The notes under the pieces: generated by a model
The model's input: only the letters and a program-made list of their open reading frames with translations
What the model was told of the DNA's origin: nothing
Databases searched by the model: none
Translations under genes and position numbers: made by a program
Part shown: in pieces, positions 27,401-32,027 of the stretch
Position numbering within the stretch: position 1 is the first letter of the stretch
Layout: each line of letters opens with the position of its first letter
Origin: Meghimatium bilineatum
Lineage: Eukaryota > Mollusca > Gastropoda > Stylommatophora > Philomycidae
Direction of reading: 5' to 3'
DNA length: 64,000 bases
Assembly (NCBI GenBank): GCA_034231615.1
Contig: CM067298.1
Span: 52,852,883 to 52,916,882 of the forward strand

Positions 27401-30267
27401 TTATAAAGTTATTCTTCCCTTACAAATAATATTAGGTCTATTTATTTTACAATTTTCAACAAGTCGGTAATCTTCACTGTCAAAATCGAAAACGTTGTTT
27501 TCCAACTCATCACTTGAAATAATGTCTCCAATTATAAAACTCTCAAAGAATAATAAAACCAGATGTTTGCTAAATCTTTGAGCTCTCTTACTAGTGGAAG
27601 ATGAAGCCATTTTGCTAATTTATGAAAAGCTGAACCTACCTTGTTCAAATTTTAATTTAAAATAAATATGTCACACATGTCTAATCACACAGGGGTTTCG
27701 TTCCGTTAGCCAGATTTCTAAGGTTTAAATACCTAGATAACTTAATGCTAATTATTTTATGATCCAAACGAAGCAATTTTAGATGGAATATCTGCAAGAA
27801 TGAATAATTGTGGATATGTCCGCAATGGATGTCTATCTGCAACGATATATGGTTTTTACGGACGGAAATAGTTACAGTATTTTTTCAAGAAATACAAAAC
27901 AAACAGTGAACAAACAATAAAACAGTGAACAAACAATAAAACAGTGAACAAATGGTGGTACTATCACAGAAGTACTAGCTATACTAGTTGTTGTTCTACT
28001 GTTCTATTATCCATAGGCAACTACGGAGGATTTGTGGTGGAGTTAACTGCCCCATCCCATATAGAGTCAAAGTGAAGAAGCCATGCTGAAGTCAGATGTG
28101 TTGGGCTGAAATGTGCAGAACTAAGCTGTTAACCATGACAACACATTCTGTTCTGCGGACCACATACTACTGGTCTGTTGGAGTTTGAGAACGAACGCAG
28201 AAATAGAATAAAAAAATTGTTTCTGTAAACAGATAGAATCATAATTTCTTTGTACATTTTATTTTCAGATCACTGACAATGGGTGAAATCGGCTGCTTTC
28301 TGAGCCATTATCAAATCTGGGAAGAGGTCAGTAGGTCATAGTTTTGTGATTTCTCTTTTGATTCTGCAGTCTTCACTACAGACATGAGCCATCTTCATTT
28401 CTCCACGTCCTGAATACGGACTCCTCACTTTGCAGTCATTCCCTCTTCATATCAGTAACGCTTGTGTCCATGTGTTACAGTGTTACGAAAGGAGAAAAAA
28501 AATATATCTGCACTGTACTGCTATATATATCATAAGATGCAACTAAGAAAGTTTTGGGGTAGAGATGGCTGTGTCATTTATAGGTCAAAGTGACCAAAAA
28601 ATACCATGTTGAATTCGAACATGTCAGGTTCAAAGACGCAGCCAAGCTGTAACCAACCATGACACAAAGCAATCCATTCTCCAGACTTCATATGGAATCT
28701 TCTCCGCCGAAGACGGATGTATCGGGCCATTGGCGCAAATAAAATGGTGACATAGCGCATTTCCATTCTCTGGACTACGTCCTTCTGGAAATCTAATAGA
28801 ACCATGGTCCTGCTACAAGAAATATCCAGTGGGGGTTTGAGAATGTACGCTGAAGAAGAAGAAGAAGAATATGGAATCTTCATTCTGGCATTTGACAGAA
28901 AACGGAAGACAAGATGGTATTTGGCAATAAAAAGAGGACAAGATGGCATTTGACAGAAAAAAAAGAGGAGACATTTTTATATGTAAATTATAACATTTAT
29001 ATTAAGCATAATTTAACTGGAAGCAACATAAATCTGATTATTTTCATATCTAGTGATAGTGAGGCTACAGTAACACTATGCACCATTCGGTAAATAAATA
29101 TTGAAATAGAATACATCAGTTTTACAATGAATAGTACACAGGTTGATACTTCGACCAAAGACCTTTTATTAAAAACATTGACTCTGTTCTTTGTTAAACA
29201 TATAACTACATTAAACATTTTATATATTTTTTAAAATCAATATTTGCATACTATGTTCATAAGAGAAAACATTTCTAATTACATTTTTCATGTAAAAAAA
29301 TATGTACCGAAAGAAAGTTGGAATATTCTTACTTTCAACAAATTTCAACACACATCCACTACTGCTGTACATCTGCAGACAAATTTTGTGGTCCAACCAG
29401 ACATGGGGGCGGTATGTCATAATTTAGGCTTACACTACTGGATTGTCGTTACTTTCAACTCCTAAGTCCTGAACTAATTCCCTATCAATGTCTGATTCAT
29501 TCACGTTCTGTTTCATTCCCTGATAAAATTGCCTGTCAACATCATCTAAATCATATGTTGGTCCATTCTTACCGAGTTTTGAAGAAAATTAAAGGACATA
29601 ATACCCTTTCATAGCTCGGCAGCCACAACTGTTAGAAACGGTCGGTAAATTGCTATTTAAGCCACAATTACTGCTAATCACATGAGGGCTAAATTTAGCG
29701 TGACTAGACTAGTCACATAGAAACTGAAGAAAAACAATTGAAATCACCATGTAGAAAACGGGCATTCTGGAAATGATTCTGGATAGCGTGCGGTTTTGGC
29801 CGCTCTGAGATTGAGTGTGTTAAAGAGTTATCTGTAATGTATTGATGTTTTTAAAGTGTTATCTGTAATGTATTGATGTTTTTAAAATGTTATCTGTAAT
29901 GTATTGATGTTTTTAAAGTGTTATCTGTAATGTATTGATGTTTTAAAAGTGTTATCTGTAATGTATTGATGTTTTAAAAGTGTTATCTGTAACGTATTGA
30001 TGTTTTAAAAGAGTTTTCAGTAACGTATTGATGTTTTTTAAAGTGTTATCTGTAATGTATTGATGTTTTTAAAGTGTTATCTGTAACGTATTGATGTTTT
30101 TAAAGTGTTATCTGTAACGTATTGATGTTTTTCTTGAAGATGATTGCCAGAAACTACCAAAAGATACTGATCTTTGAAGATGATGTTAGGTTTGAGCCCT
30201 ACTTCCGTAAAAAATTGTTGGATCTCATGCAGGAATTGGAACAAACTTTCAAAGATTGGGATCTCGT
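6141..30267 (+). CDS. COLGALT: Procollagen galactosyltransferase (GT25 family), split gene, 5' part, with frame lesions
   Basis: Family role (established): an ER-lumen enzyme that transfers galactose from UDP-galactose to hydroxylysine in collagen. Eleven exons on the plus strand follow the order of the human GLT25D1/COLGALT1 protein: signal peptide, VVIATLVRNKAHSL, NIWADYLF, MIDADV (DxD-type motif), YSNFWGGIT, VPMVHS, DDIILFAHS, KLGFDQ, YMINLKRRP, IVDAVDGK, MLPGFADPYHGR, LTMGEIGCFLSHYQIWEE and IFEDDVRFE. The splice phases match at every junction where both exons were found. This covers roughly the first three quarters of a protein usually near 600 residues. The exon after 6400 (encoding the W-ATDHN region) was not found, and nothing after 30267 (the YLGRK region onward, with the ER-retention tail) is visible. 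Two single-base frame breaks in exon 1, one in the 17040 exon and a TAA at 24392 disrupt the frame. It is either a pseudogene or an active gene with assembly errors. Confidence 0.88.
6745..7180 (+). mobile_element. LINE 3' fragment, family R4, decayed
   Basis: Plus strand pieces of WTLNADTERRTLAFEKKCYR, then an R4-type end (NIKEW..RDFSTLLQTAEDRV and a terminal VPL.P-like segment) spread over several frames. It lies in the first COLGALT intron. Confidence 0.6.
7188..7327 (-). repeat. Family A repeat, slightly short copy
   Basis: Reverse-orientation copy running from cttcttcttcatcattcatt to catccatcttcgatgg. It contains the internal palindrome aggaccatggtcct. About 20 bases are missing near the cattttattt-type block. 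Confidence 0.75.
7545..7735 (+). repeat. tRNA-derived SINE candidate
   Basis: Carries a pol III box A (tggctcaagttg from 7580) and a perfect box B (ggttcaaatcc from 7623), 43 bases apart, the spacing of a tRNA. It continues into a stretch reading IKEAMKNGLTMDNVKLMAKDR-like residues (7650-7722), a LINE-type 3' part. A clean cloverleaf could not be drawn, so it is tRNA-related rather than a tRNA gene. Confidence 0.5.
7826..7962 (+). repeat. Family A repeat
   Basis: Starts accaaagacggatgtctcgg, includes gcgacacaacgcatttccat, and ends caggagtttgagatgaa. The central palindrome is degraded. Confidence 0.75.
8010..8180. repeat. 52-bp tandem repeat, about three copies
   Basis: Unit contains cttgaactttatgacaccac and tcaatagttacaaaac. 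The last copy is shortened. Confidence 0.85.
8346..8496 (+). repeat. Family A repeat
   Basis: Near-complete copy from tccgccgaa to gaagaagaagac. A short deletion removes the gatgtgtcggg part at the 5' end. Confidence 0.82.
8541..9225. repeat. 32-bp minisatellite, about 21 copies
   Basis: Unit aggacaagcttacaacaggt plus gtctctggtctt. Copies are nearly identical except at the ends, which indicates recent expansion. It lies in the COLGALT intron just upstream of the 9360 exon. There are no unique spacers, so it is not CRISPR-like. Confidence 0.95.
9360..9463 (+). CDS. COLGALT: COLGALT exon encoding DWTEKR...NIWADYLF
   Basis: Reads ESLCDWTEKR, then VIGLREKSLEHARNIWADYLF, corresponding to the conserved W-[ST]-x-x-R...MKLR...WADY block before the DxD motif. 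The donor gtgagt starts at 9464 in phase 0, matching the next exon. The acceptor is uncertain: the AG at 9358-9359 gives an open frame, while the AG at 9352-9353 brings an in-frame TAA. It lies directly after the 32-bp minisatellite array. Confidence 0.8.
9500..9640. repeat. About 45-bp tandem repeat, three copies
   Basis: Unit contains agtagtaaaaaacatcacaa and tgagctgaatagaaaaata. Directly follows the 9360 exon. Confidence 0.75.
9695..9970 (+). repeat. Family B repeat
   Basis: Landmarks in order: ctcaaactcttgtagattag, tgtcatggtttacagctttg, gggatgggaca... with ccttagtcgcctcttacgat, and a terminal ttgcaccctg. Confidence 0.78.
9970..10292. repeat. About 15-bp minisatellite (acattacttctagtt)
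   Basis: More than 20 units of acattacttctagtt alternating with variant acattacttcttat/caaat units. Confidence 0.9.
10425..10490 (-). repeat. Family B fragment
   Basis: Contains catgctgaagtcggatgtgt and ggctgaaaggtg, the middle of family B. Confidence 0.6.
10766..10928 (-). repeat. Family A repeat, diverged
   Basis: Reverse copy with gttcattctcaaactcccgc and aggacattggtcctactaaa. It ends in a degraded ccgtcttctgctgttg. Confidence 0.7.
11091..11628 (-). mobile_element. LINE 3' part, family R1, inserted in R5
   Basis: Starts with the R1 3' end and tail (tcatcatcatcatcatgtgc) and reads back through the R1 C-terminus to ATEMWFYRRM. It is flanked by 11-bp TSDs with one mismatch (11080-11090 and 11629-11639). 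It is itself interrupted at 11417-11584. Confidence 0.88.
11417..11584 (+). mobile_element. LINE 3' end, family R4, inserted in R1
   Basis: Encodes the R4 end NIKEWTGLDISTLIRIAEDR and CAEASNVVPLRP, then agggttatgggttttt and a gattgatttgattgat tail. It is flanked by the 7-bp repeat atggtat (11410-11416 and 11585-11591). The uninterrupted R1 target is seen at 20370. Confidence 0.9.
11960..12160 (-). mobile_element. LINE C-terminal fragment, R6-like
   Basis: Minus strand reads PKTVEHLFNDCPYNSTDRKK and SLYGSLSQL, the Cys/His-rich tail type seen in the 13025 and 35836 elements. Confidence 0.55.
12248..12312 (+). CDS. COLGALT: COLGALT exon encoding the DxD-type motif MIDADV
   Basis: Begins after tttgatag and ends before gtaagt. 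It reads MIDADVTLENNRTLQILMG, then QKK with the last codon split (phase 2). The D-A-D of this block corresponds to FVDADN of the human enzyme, an aspartate pair implicated in metal and nucleotide-sugar use in the family. The preceding exon ends in phase 0, so WADYLF joins directly to MIDADV. Confidence 0.88.
12360..12575 (+). repeat. Family A repeat, diverged and interrupted
   Basis: Contains gggccattgatgcaaataaa and actacatcctgctgg, then about 90 unrelated bases before tttggagtttgataatgaat. Confidence 0.55.
13022..13320 (-). mobile_element. LINE 3' part, family R6
   Basis: Minus strand: MYTKFKIGNTAMCTCGQAAQ, SAKHILQECSEHETLRQTYW, LQKTVSFIKETELQI, a cysteine/histidine tail of a LINE ORF2. 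The 3' end is a (GAA)n tail at 13025-13042. A longer copy of the same family is inserted at 35836. Confidence 0.82.
13525..13815 (+). repeat. Family B repeat
   Basis: Full-length type: attcattctcaaactcctgt, agcaggatgtagtc, catccgac-like cgacttcagcatgactttgg, atatgggatgggacagccaa, ccttagtcgccttttacaac, and a terminal cccaggcaacacatgg. Confidence 0.85.
13840..14125 (-). repeat. Family B repeat, diverged
   Basis: Reverse copy with an internal duplication of the gctgaaa...cagctcagctgtaaa part. It ends ctacatcctgctaatctgca and aatttagaagaag. Confidence 0.7.
14329..14404 (+). CDS. COLGALT: COLGALT exon encoding LVIGPMVNA...YSNFWGGITEK
   Basis: Begins after gttgcaag with the last base of the split Lys codon and ends in phase 0 before gtaaac. 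The product LVIGPMVNASVEGYYSNFWG matches the conserved VAPML..AYSNFWCG segment. A LINE fragment starts about 45 bases after the donor. Confidence 0.92.
14450..14815 (+). mobile_element. LINE C-terminal fragment, plus strand
   Basis: Reads LLGRKDQSIIFRLCTHVQLN, then HTPGCWLCIHPYETVDHHLF and ECPALDDIRKMLLPPGSDKW, a C-x2-C...H-x4-C tail. It begins about 45 bases after the 14404 COLGALT donor, so the intron tolerates it. Confidence 0.75.
15040..15290 (-). repeat. Family B repeat
   Basis: Contains agggagcaaagaattgcaaa, catgctgaagtcggatatgt, attccattctctggtctata and gcaggaatttgagaaagaat. Confidence 0.75.
15355..15615 (-). repeat. Family B repeat
   Basis: Contains agagcaaagactagcactac, gtcaaagtgacccagaagcc and tacatcctgttaatctgcag, and ends at gcagcagaagaagaata. 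Confidence 0.75.
16080..16205. repeat. Short tandem repeat, three copies
   Basis: Unit gacaatgtctccattcagaac followed by a variable T/A stretch. Confidence 0.7.
16350..16710 (+). mobile_element. LINE 3' fragment, family R3, split by a family A repeat
   Basis: Left piece reads EQLIMEGMVPGSRGKGRQ. The right piece (16627-16710) has the tctggaaagaatatgtcatg end of R3. Between them is a family A copy flanked by tttaaac on both sides. Confidence 0.65.
16464..16626 (+). repeat. Family A repeat with 7-bp target duplication
   Basis: Complete copy from tccgccgaagatggatgtat to gctgaagatgaagaatg. tttaaac is repeated at 16457-16463 and 16627-16633. Confidence 0.85.
16811..16968 (+). repeat. Family A repeat
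   Basis: Near-complete copy: cctctgaagatggatgtgtt to cgctgaagaagaagatta. The central palindrome is altered (agtgcgattttcctgc). Confidence 0.85.
17040..17245 (+). CDS. COLGALT: COLGALT exon with a one-base frame break
   Basis: Follows cctcctcag and starts GYYIRSSNYLSIVDREI (family GYYKR...Y.PI..R). At the run ATTTTTG (17088-17094) the frame shifts by one extra base and continues as EVFPVPMVHSAILINLHHYL and then DDIILFAHSVKALG, matching VPMVHST and DDIIVFA of the family. The exon is 206 bases. The phases of its neighbours require 205, which independently supports a one-T surplus. The donor gtaagt begins at 17246. Confidence 0.9.
17263..17287 (-). mobile_element. Very short LINE R2 3' end
   Basis: catcatcatcattaagtgtc matches only the tail and last bases of R2. 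It lies 18 bases after a COLGALT donor site. Too short for certainty. Confidence 0.35.
17497..17970 (+). other. Unrecognised open frames
   Basis: Two successive plus-strand frames, 82 codons (17497-17745) and 71 codons (17755-17970; begins MACWCGDFQMFDIEYVEVAP, then KYNRFVCDLVYSVAKQFNK). The second has a fairly even codon mix, but no domain is recognised and no splice link to COLGALT is needed. It could be an exon of a nested gene or a piece of an unknown transposon. Confidence 0.3.
18281..18437 (+). repeat. Family A repeat
   Basis: Complete copy from catcgaagatggatgtgctg to acgctgaagaagaagaa. Contains gcaaataaaacggcaacaca. Confidence 0.87.
18760..18935 (-). repeat. Family B repeat, partial
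   Basis: ggctgacccatcccataaag through ctacatcctgctaatctgca and agagtttgtgaaagaataa. The 5' half is missing. Confidence 0.7.
18960..19130 (+). repeat. tRNA-derived SINE candidate (family C)
   Basis: Box A tagttaattgg at 18969 and box B ggttcaactcc at 19013 are exactly 44 bases apart as in a tRNA, with pairable D-arm bases gtta/taat. Downstream is a body with ttagaaaatgggcaccagat. A reverse fragment of that body recurs near 24575-24625 (gatctggtgcccatttctta), which shows it is dispersed. Confidence 0.6.
19519..19775. repeat. 30-bp minisatellite, about eight copies
   Basis: Unit gggattaagagtgagttggg plus gatgaaccat. Because 30 is a multiple of three it stays open on both strands, but nothing suggests translation. 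Confidence 0.9.
19823..19942 (+). CDS. COLGALT: COLGALT exon encoding ESMYVINTEYFG...LEAM
   Basis: Acceptor gtgaacag, donor gtgagt. It is in phase 1 at both ends and its 120 bases are fully open. It reads MYVINTEYFGKVMIPLDKRH and then LTEERDQFDHVKLEAM, matching the V.VCN...YG...VP.....L.DE...F.H..LEAL segment. The 30-bp minisatellite lies just upstream and the 23-bp minisatellite just downstream. Confidence 0.92.
19955..21262. repeat. 23-bp minisatellite, interrupted by a LINE
   Basis: Unit gataaggataagtttatttt plus aaa. Short leading block at 19955-20055, then a LINE R1 insertion, then about 16 units from 20884 to 21262. Confidence 0.92.
20056..20883 (-). mobile_element. LINE 3' part, family R1, inserted in the minisatellite
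   Basis: Begins with tail and 3' end atcatcatcaggtgccatgc. Reads NNLRYADDTVVIAKSEEDLQ, FLNIKKTEVMVISKKQNN, then ATEMWFYRRILRIPWTARKT, NNIRKRQSSFFGHFMRK and the R1 end IHNTVDRELWRA. The flanks aaagataagg and aaagataaag are minisatellite sequence and may also be the TSD. Confidence 0.88.
21540..21810 (+). repeat. Family B repeat
   Basis: gattcacaggatgcagtccg through atgggatgggacagccaact and ccctagttgcctcttgtgac to aggcccaggcaacacacggg. Confidence 0.85.
21875..22145 (+). repeat. Family B repeat, the best-preserved copy
   Basis: ctcaaactcctgcagattag, aggatgtagtccggagaaca, tttcggcctgacacatccga, ctatatgggatgggacagcc, ccttagtcgccttttacgac, cccctttcgggctcctgcag, cacactggcg. About 260 bases. Confidence 0.9.
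22311..22577. repeat. 42-bp minisatellite, six copies
   Basis: Unit ttaacgagttacaatatcaa plus gctaaacattaaatatgtcatg, nearly identical copies. The 98-codon open frame here is an effect of the 14-codon period. Confidence 0.93.
23057..23136 (+). CDS. COLGALT: COLGALT exon with a probable GC donor
   Basis: Acceptor tattttcag. It reads VQEVPPLYSSPHVYIPEKPK and DKLGFDQ. The latter matches the linker KxGFDEV that joins the two glycosyltransferase halves. The exon must end at CAG (23136) to join the next one in phase 0, and the following bases are GCACGT, so this looks like a GC-AG intron. A 50-bp tandem duplication repeats the exon end, giving a second CAG|GCAAGT at 23187. Use of that second site would include an in-frame TAG. 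Confidence 0.88.
23124..23290. repeat. 50-bp duplication across an exon end and splice donor
   Basis: aggatttgatcaggca plus gttatgtgtcattttgttgt and agtttgtatacat occur twice in tandem, with a shorter third piece (tcattttgttgtagtttgta) at 23258-23281. The first copy contains the last 13 bases of the 23057 exon. Confidence 0.9.
23770..24025 (-). repeat. Family B repeat
   Basis: aggggagcaaagaatagcaa, gtcaaagtgacctagaagtc, tcagatgtgtcagaccgaaa, ending agaagtttgagaatgaaaga and agaag. Confidence 0.82.
24095..24290 (-). mobile_element. LINE 3' fragment
   Basis: Minus strand reads LEKTIMEGMMPGRRTRDRP, RWMQDIKDHLNMTVTEA, then AVMTATGYAT: a further variant of the GRPRRRW...IKD type of C-terminus. 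Confidence 0.65.
24311..24417 (+). CDS. COLGALT: COLGALT exon with an in-frame stop
   Basis: Acceptor atatttgcag, donor gttagt. It reads IYMINLKRRPARRLRMLTTF, then DYLGIDA, a TAA at 24392-24394, then IVDAVDGK. The stop falls where the family usually has a charged or small residue before IVDAVDG. The sequence on both sides is otherwise excellent, so this is a single-base nonsense change or a base error. Length 107 and phase 2 fit the next exon. Confidence 0.9.
24555..24640 (-). repeat. Family C SINE body fragment
   Basis: gatctggtgcccatttctta is the reverse complement of the SINE body at about 19085-19105. Confidence 0.5.
24646..24803 (-). repeat. Family A repeat
   Basis: cttcttcttcattgtacatt through aggatcattgtcctgctgga and tgtgtctccgttttatttgt to cattcgtcttcgacggg. 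Confidence 0.85.
24835..25185 (-). mobile_element. LINE reverse transcriptase fragment, decayed
   Basis: Minus strand pieces such as PLLFIIYMDNI, INKENKEVMF and KFKYFGSICTAD can be read around several stops. This corresponds to the RT region around and after the YxDD block. Confidence 0.55.
25195..25550. repeat. 41-bp minisatellite, about 8.5 copies
   Basis: Unit gtttgtcagtcctgcatttg plus ttctaactgcagatgttactg, with gtcag/gttag variants. Confidence 0.93.
25590..26180 (+). mobile_element. LINE 3' part, family R5
   Basis: A 144-codon open frame (25573-26007) reads ACQIIGQLTPLLRNKDITLE, FLPTLCYQCQTWSLDSRTIY, MIGVSLRDKIRNEALRKQLG and QKQQVKWYGHITRQKEQS. After one stop it continues RRPSGRPRKRWIDSVLETLG. 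It ends with a gaagaagaagaagaag tail (26163-26180). It is a C-terminal LINE ORF2 fragment, not a host gene. Confidence 0.85.
26345..26490 (-). repeat. Family B repeat, partial
   Basis: accatgctgaagtctaatgt, ggactacatcctgctaatca, gcaggagcttgagaacgaac. Confidence 0.78.
26570..26644 (+). CDS. COLGALT: COLGALT exon encoding ELNSSYLEKQGVKMLPGFADPYHGR
   Basis: Acceptor tccaaacag, donor gtaaga, open throughout, phase 2 at both ends. LPGFADPYHGR matches LPGY.DPY.GR of the family, one of its most conserved blocks. Confidence 0.93.
26701..26860 (-). repeat. Family A repeat
   Basis: cttcttcagcgttcattctc through acaggacaataatcctacta and cagcaggatatagtccagag to acatccgcctttgatgg. It begins 56 bases after a COLGALT donor. 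Confidence 0.87.
27401..27610 (-). other. Unrecognised 69-codon open frame
   Basis: Minus strand MASSSTSKRAQRFSKHLVLL, then an acidic stretch with SSDELENNVFDFDSEDYRL. The start looks like a real N-terminus (serine-rich, then basic), as in some DNA-transposon proteins, but no family is assigned. It lies in a COLGALT intron. Confidence 0.3.
27640..28000. other. No gene seen; a 20-bp triplication
   Basis: AT-rich intron sequence. aacagtgaacaaacaataaa is tandemly repeated three times at about 27900-27960. Confidence 0.6.
28000..28205 (-). repeat. Family B repeat
   Basis: ctgccccatcccatatagag, agccatgctgaagtcagatg, ttggagtttgagaacgaacg and cagaaat. Confidence 0.78.
28269..28326 (+). CDS. COLGALT: COLGALT exon encoding SLTMGEIGCFLSHYQIWEE
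   Basis: Acceptor attttcag, donor gtcagt. The 58-base exon is open and reads LTMGEIGCFLSHYQIWEE, the LTKGE.GCFLSHY.IWEE signature of GT25 proteins. Confidence 0.95.
28530..28690 (-). repeat. Family B repeat, diverged
   Basis: gatgcaactaagaaagtttt, ataggtcaaagtgaccaaaa, gcagccaagctgtaacc and ccattctccagacttcatat. A family A copy follows directly. Confidence 0.65.
28696..28868 (+). repeat. Family A repeat
   Basis: tccgccgaagacggatgtat to acgctgaagaagaagaagaa. Contains the palindrome agaaccatggtcct. Confidence 0.87.
28880..29815. other. Intron sequence without a recognised gene
   Basis: AT-rich. Short frames on both strands (29220-29420 minus, 29244-29465 plus) have no recognisable domain. 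No repeat copy was noticed elsewhere in the window. Confidence 0.4.
29817..30133. repeat. 31-bp minisatellite, ten copies, abutting a splice acceptor
   Basis: Unit gtgttatctgtaatgtattg plus atgtttttaaa. The last copy changes into tgatgtttttcttgaag, which is the acceptor of the 30140 exon. Confidence 0.93.
30140..30267 (+). CDS. COLGALT: COLGALT exon encoding the FEDDVRFE motif
   Basis: Acceptor tttttcttgaag, donor gtaagt. It reads MIARNYQKILIFEDDVRFEP and continues to TFKDWDLV. EDDVRFE is the second acidic catalytic motif of the family. The 31-bp minisatellite runs up to within a few bases of this acceptor. The exon ends in phase 2. The next exon is not in view, and a Polinton fossil and satellite follow. 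Confidence 0.95.
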
Positions 30268-30284
30268 GTAAGTAAATCTTTTTT

Positions 30285-30560
30285 TTCTGTGTTCATTTTC
30301 AGCTACTGCAGATTAGCAGGATGTAGTCCGAAGATGGAATACGTTGTGTCAGGCTTACAGCTGTGATGAGATATCTGCATTTTTCAATTTGGCACATCCG
30401 ACTTCAGCATGACTTTTGGGTCACTGATTCTACATGATAACGCCAACTCTACCACATAACCTTCTTAAATGCTTCCTATGACACGTATGGAAAGTGTAAA
30501 CAGTGTTGCTATTCTTTGCTCCTTTTTCGATCTTCAATAACACATGAATGATGTAGGTAA
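30285..30560 (+). repeat. Family B repeat
   Basis: gcagattagcaggatgtagt, cacatccgacttcagcatga, tgttgctattctttgctcct, aataacacatgaatgatg. Confidence 0.8.
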
Positions 30561-30737
30561 ATGATATTGCGCAAACAATGAACGTCTTGACAGCTGATAC
30601 CGTTTGAATGTCTTGTCGGCAGATACCATTGATGCCGTTTCATAGTCACATGGAGACACAAAAAATAAGAAGAGCTCTTACACATTTTTGTGCAATTTGT
30701 GGGGAGAGGGGGTTTCACTTTCCTAATCTTTATTTCA

Positions 30738-30912
30738 TATCCACAAGACTCCATATCTCCACTGTATGCAACTCCATATCTCCACTGTATGCAACTCCAT
30801 ATCTCCACTGTATACAATACTTTAGAACTCCATATCTCCACTGTAACTACTGTATATATATATATCTTTGTATATATATATATATCTTTGTATATATATA
30901 TATATATATATA
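30738..30912. repeat. 23-bp tandem repeat and (TA)n microsatellite
   Basis: actccatatctccactgtat plus gca, about five copies (30738-30846), then TA repeats interrupted by ctttg to 30912. This marks the boundary between the gene region and the AT-rich Polinton region. Confidence 0.88.
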
Positions 30913-31280
30913 GGGGATGAAAACACTCATTTAAAAAAAAATAAAAAATAATTTGTAAAACATATTTTCACCCTTAAAAATATTTTTACTCCAAAAAGTT
31001 TATATACAAGTATAAAAATATACTTTAAAAAATAAAAAAGAGAAAATCATCTTATAAAAACACCCTTCACTTAAAAAAAATTATTTTTCATAATTTGCGA
31101 AAGGATGTCCGCTCGAAGCAAAAAATATAAATAATTATTATTAAATAATAAAATAAATAAGCATGCACCAATTTTATAAAAATATAAACAAAAAATGTAT
31201 CTTCTTCTTTTAAAAATCATTCAGAAATTCCCTGAAATGATTTTAGTTTTCTTTAGTTTTCAGTGGCTCCTTCATAAAAA

Positions 31281-31975
31281 CTATCCCATTCCTAATGCAA
31301 TTTTTCCTTGAATAATATTACTAACAATTCCTATATCAAGTCTTTCTCTTATAGTAGTATTAAATATATTTAAATCTTGTAACATTTTCTTATCACAAAC
31401 TTCATTTCTAGTTTTCCTATCTTCATTTTGTAAATAACAGATGCCATGATTCATAGCAGCTTCATCAACTCTATTAATTGGTTTACTCCAAGGTTGTGTT
31501 GTAAAATCTGGTGGATTACCATATGGATCTTTTAATCTTTTCTTTAAATTAGTTCCAGGATCTGTAAAATTATGACCGGGTAAATGTAATTCAAATGGTA
31601 GTTTATTATATTATTTAAATTCCGCCGAAGATGGATGTGTCGGGCCATTGACGCAAATAAAACGGCGACACAACGCCTTTCCATTCTCTGGACTACATCC
31701 TGCTGGAAATCTAGTAGGACAATGGTCCTGCTACAAGAGAATTCAGCAGGAGTTTGAGAATGAAAGCTGAAGAAGAAGAAGATATTATTTAAATTACCGC
31801 CATCATAAACTACTTCTGAAGCTTTAATGAATTTAATTTTTATAGTTCCACAGATTAACACACACATACCCTGTAACATATTTCTATTATTTTTGCTTTT
31901 TGAATATTCTAAATCTGAAGTATCTGTTTTCTTTCTACATTTTACACAGTATAACATTTCAGCCATTGCTGTCAT
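31281..31975 (-). pseudogene. Polinton DUF5679 zinc-ribbon plus phospholipase A2-like protein, split by a family A repeat
   Basis: The N-terminus reads MLYCVKCRKKTDTSDLEYSK, the CxxC zinc-ribbon start of DUF5679, with a second Cys pair degraded (MCVLICGTIK). After the repeat insertion comes LPGHNFTDPGTNLKKRLKDP, then SKPINRVDEAAMNHGICYLQ and RKTRNEVCDKKML, the (L)PGxNxxxPG and xDxAAxxHD-type phospholipase A2-like fold of Polinton and parvovirus-type minor capsid proteins. The catalytic HD pair is HG here, suggesting loss of activity. The role in Polintons is presumed virion-associated. The start at 31975 is the first ATG; the stop is TAG at 31281-31283. The 161-bp insertion lies at 31621-31781. 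Confidence 0.78.
31621..31781 (+). repeat. Family A repeat with a perfect 13-bp target duplication
   Basis: Starts tccgccgaagatggatgtgt and ends gctgaagaagaagaag. atattatttaaat is exact at 31608-31620 and 31782-31794. This copy fixes the length (about 161 bp) and ends of family A and shows retrotransposition-type insertion. Confidence 0.93.
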
Positions 31976-32027
31976 TTTATAATAATAAAAATGATAGAAC
32001 AAAGTTCTGATAATGTAGTCAGCATAA

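Noticed and set aside
30608..30920. Open frames rich in ISTVCNSISPLY and IYIYI
   Set aside because: Encoded by the 23-bp tandem repeat and (TA)n microsatellite.
30913..31200. Terminal inverted repeat of the Polinton
   Set aside because: aggggatgaaaacactc is a plausible end but no inverted partner was found before the satellite, so it is not annotated.
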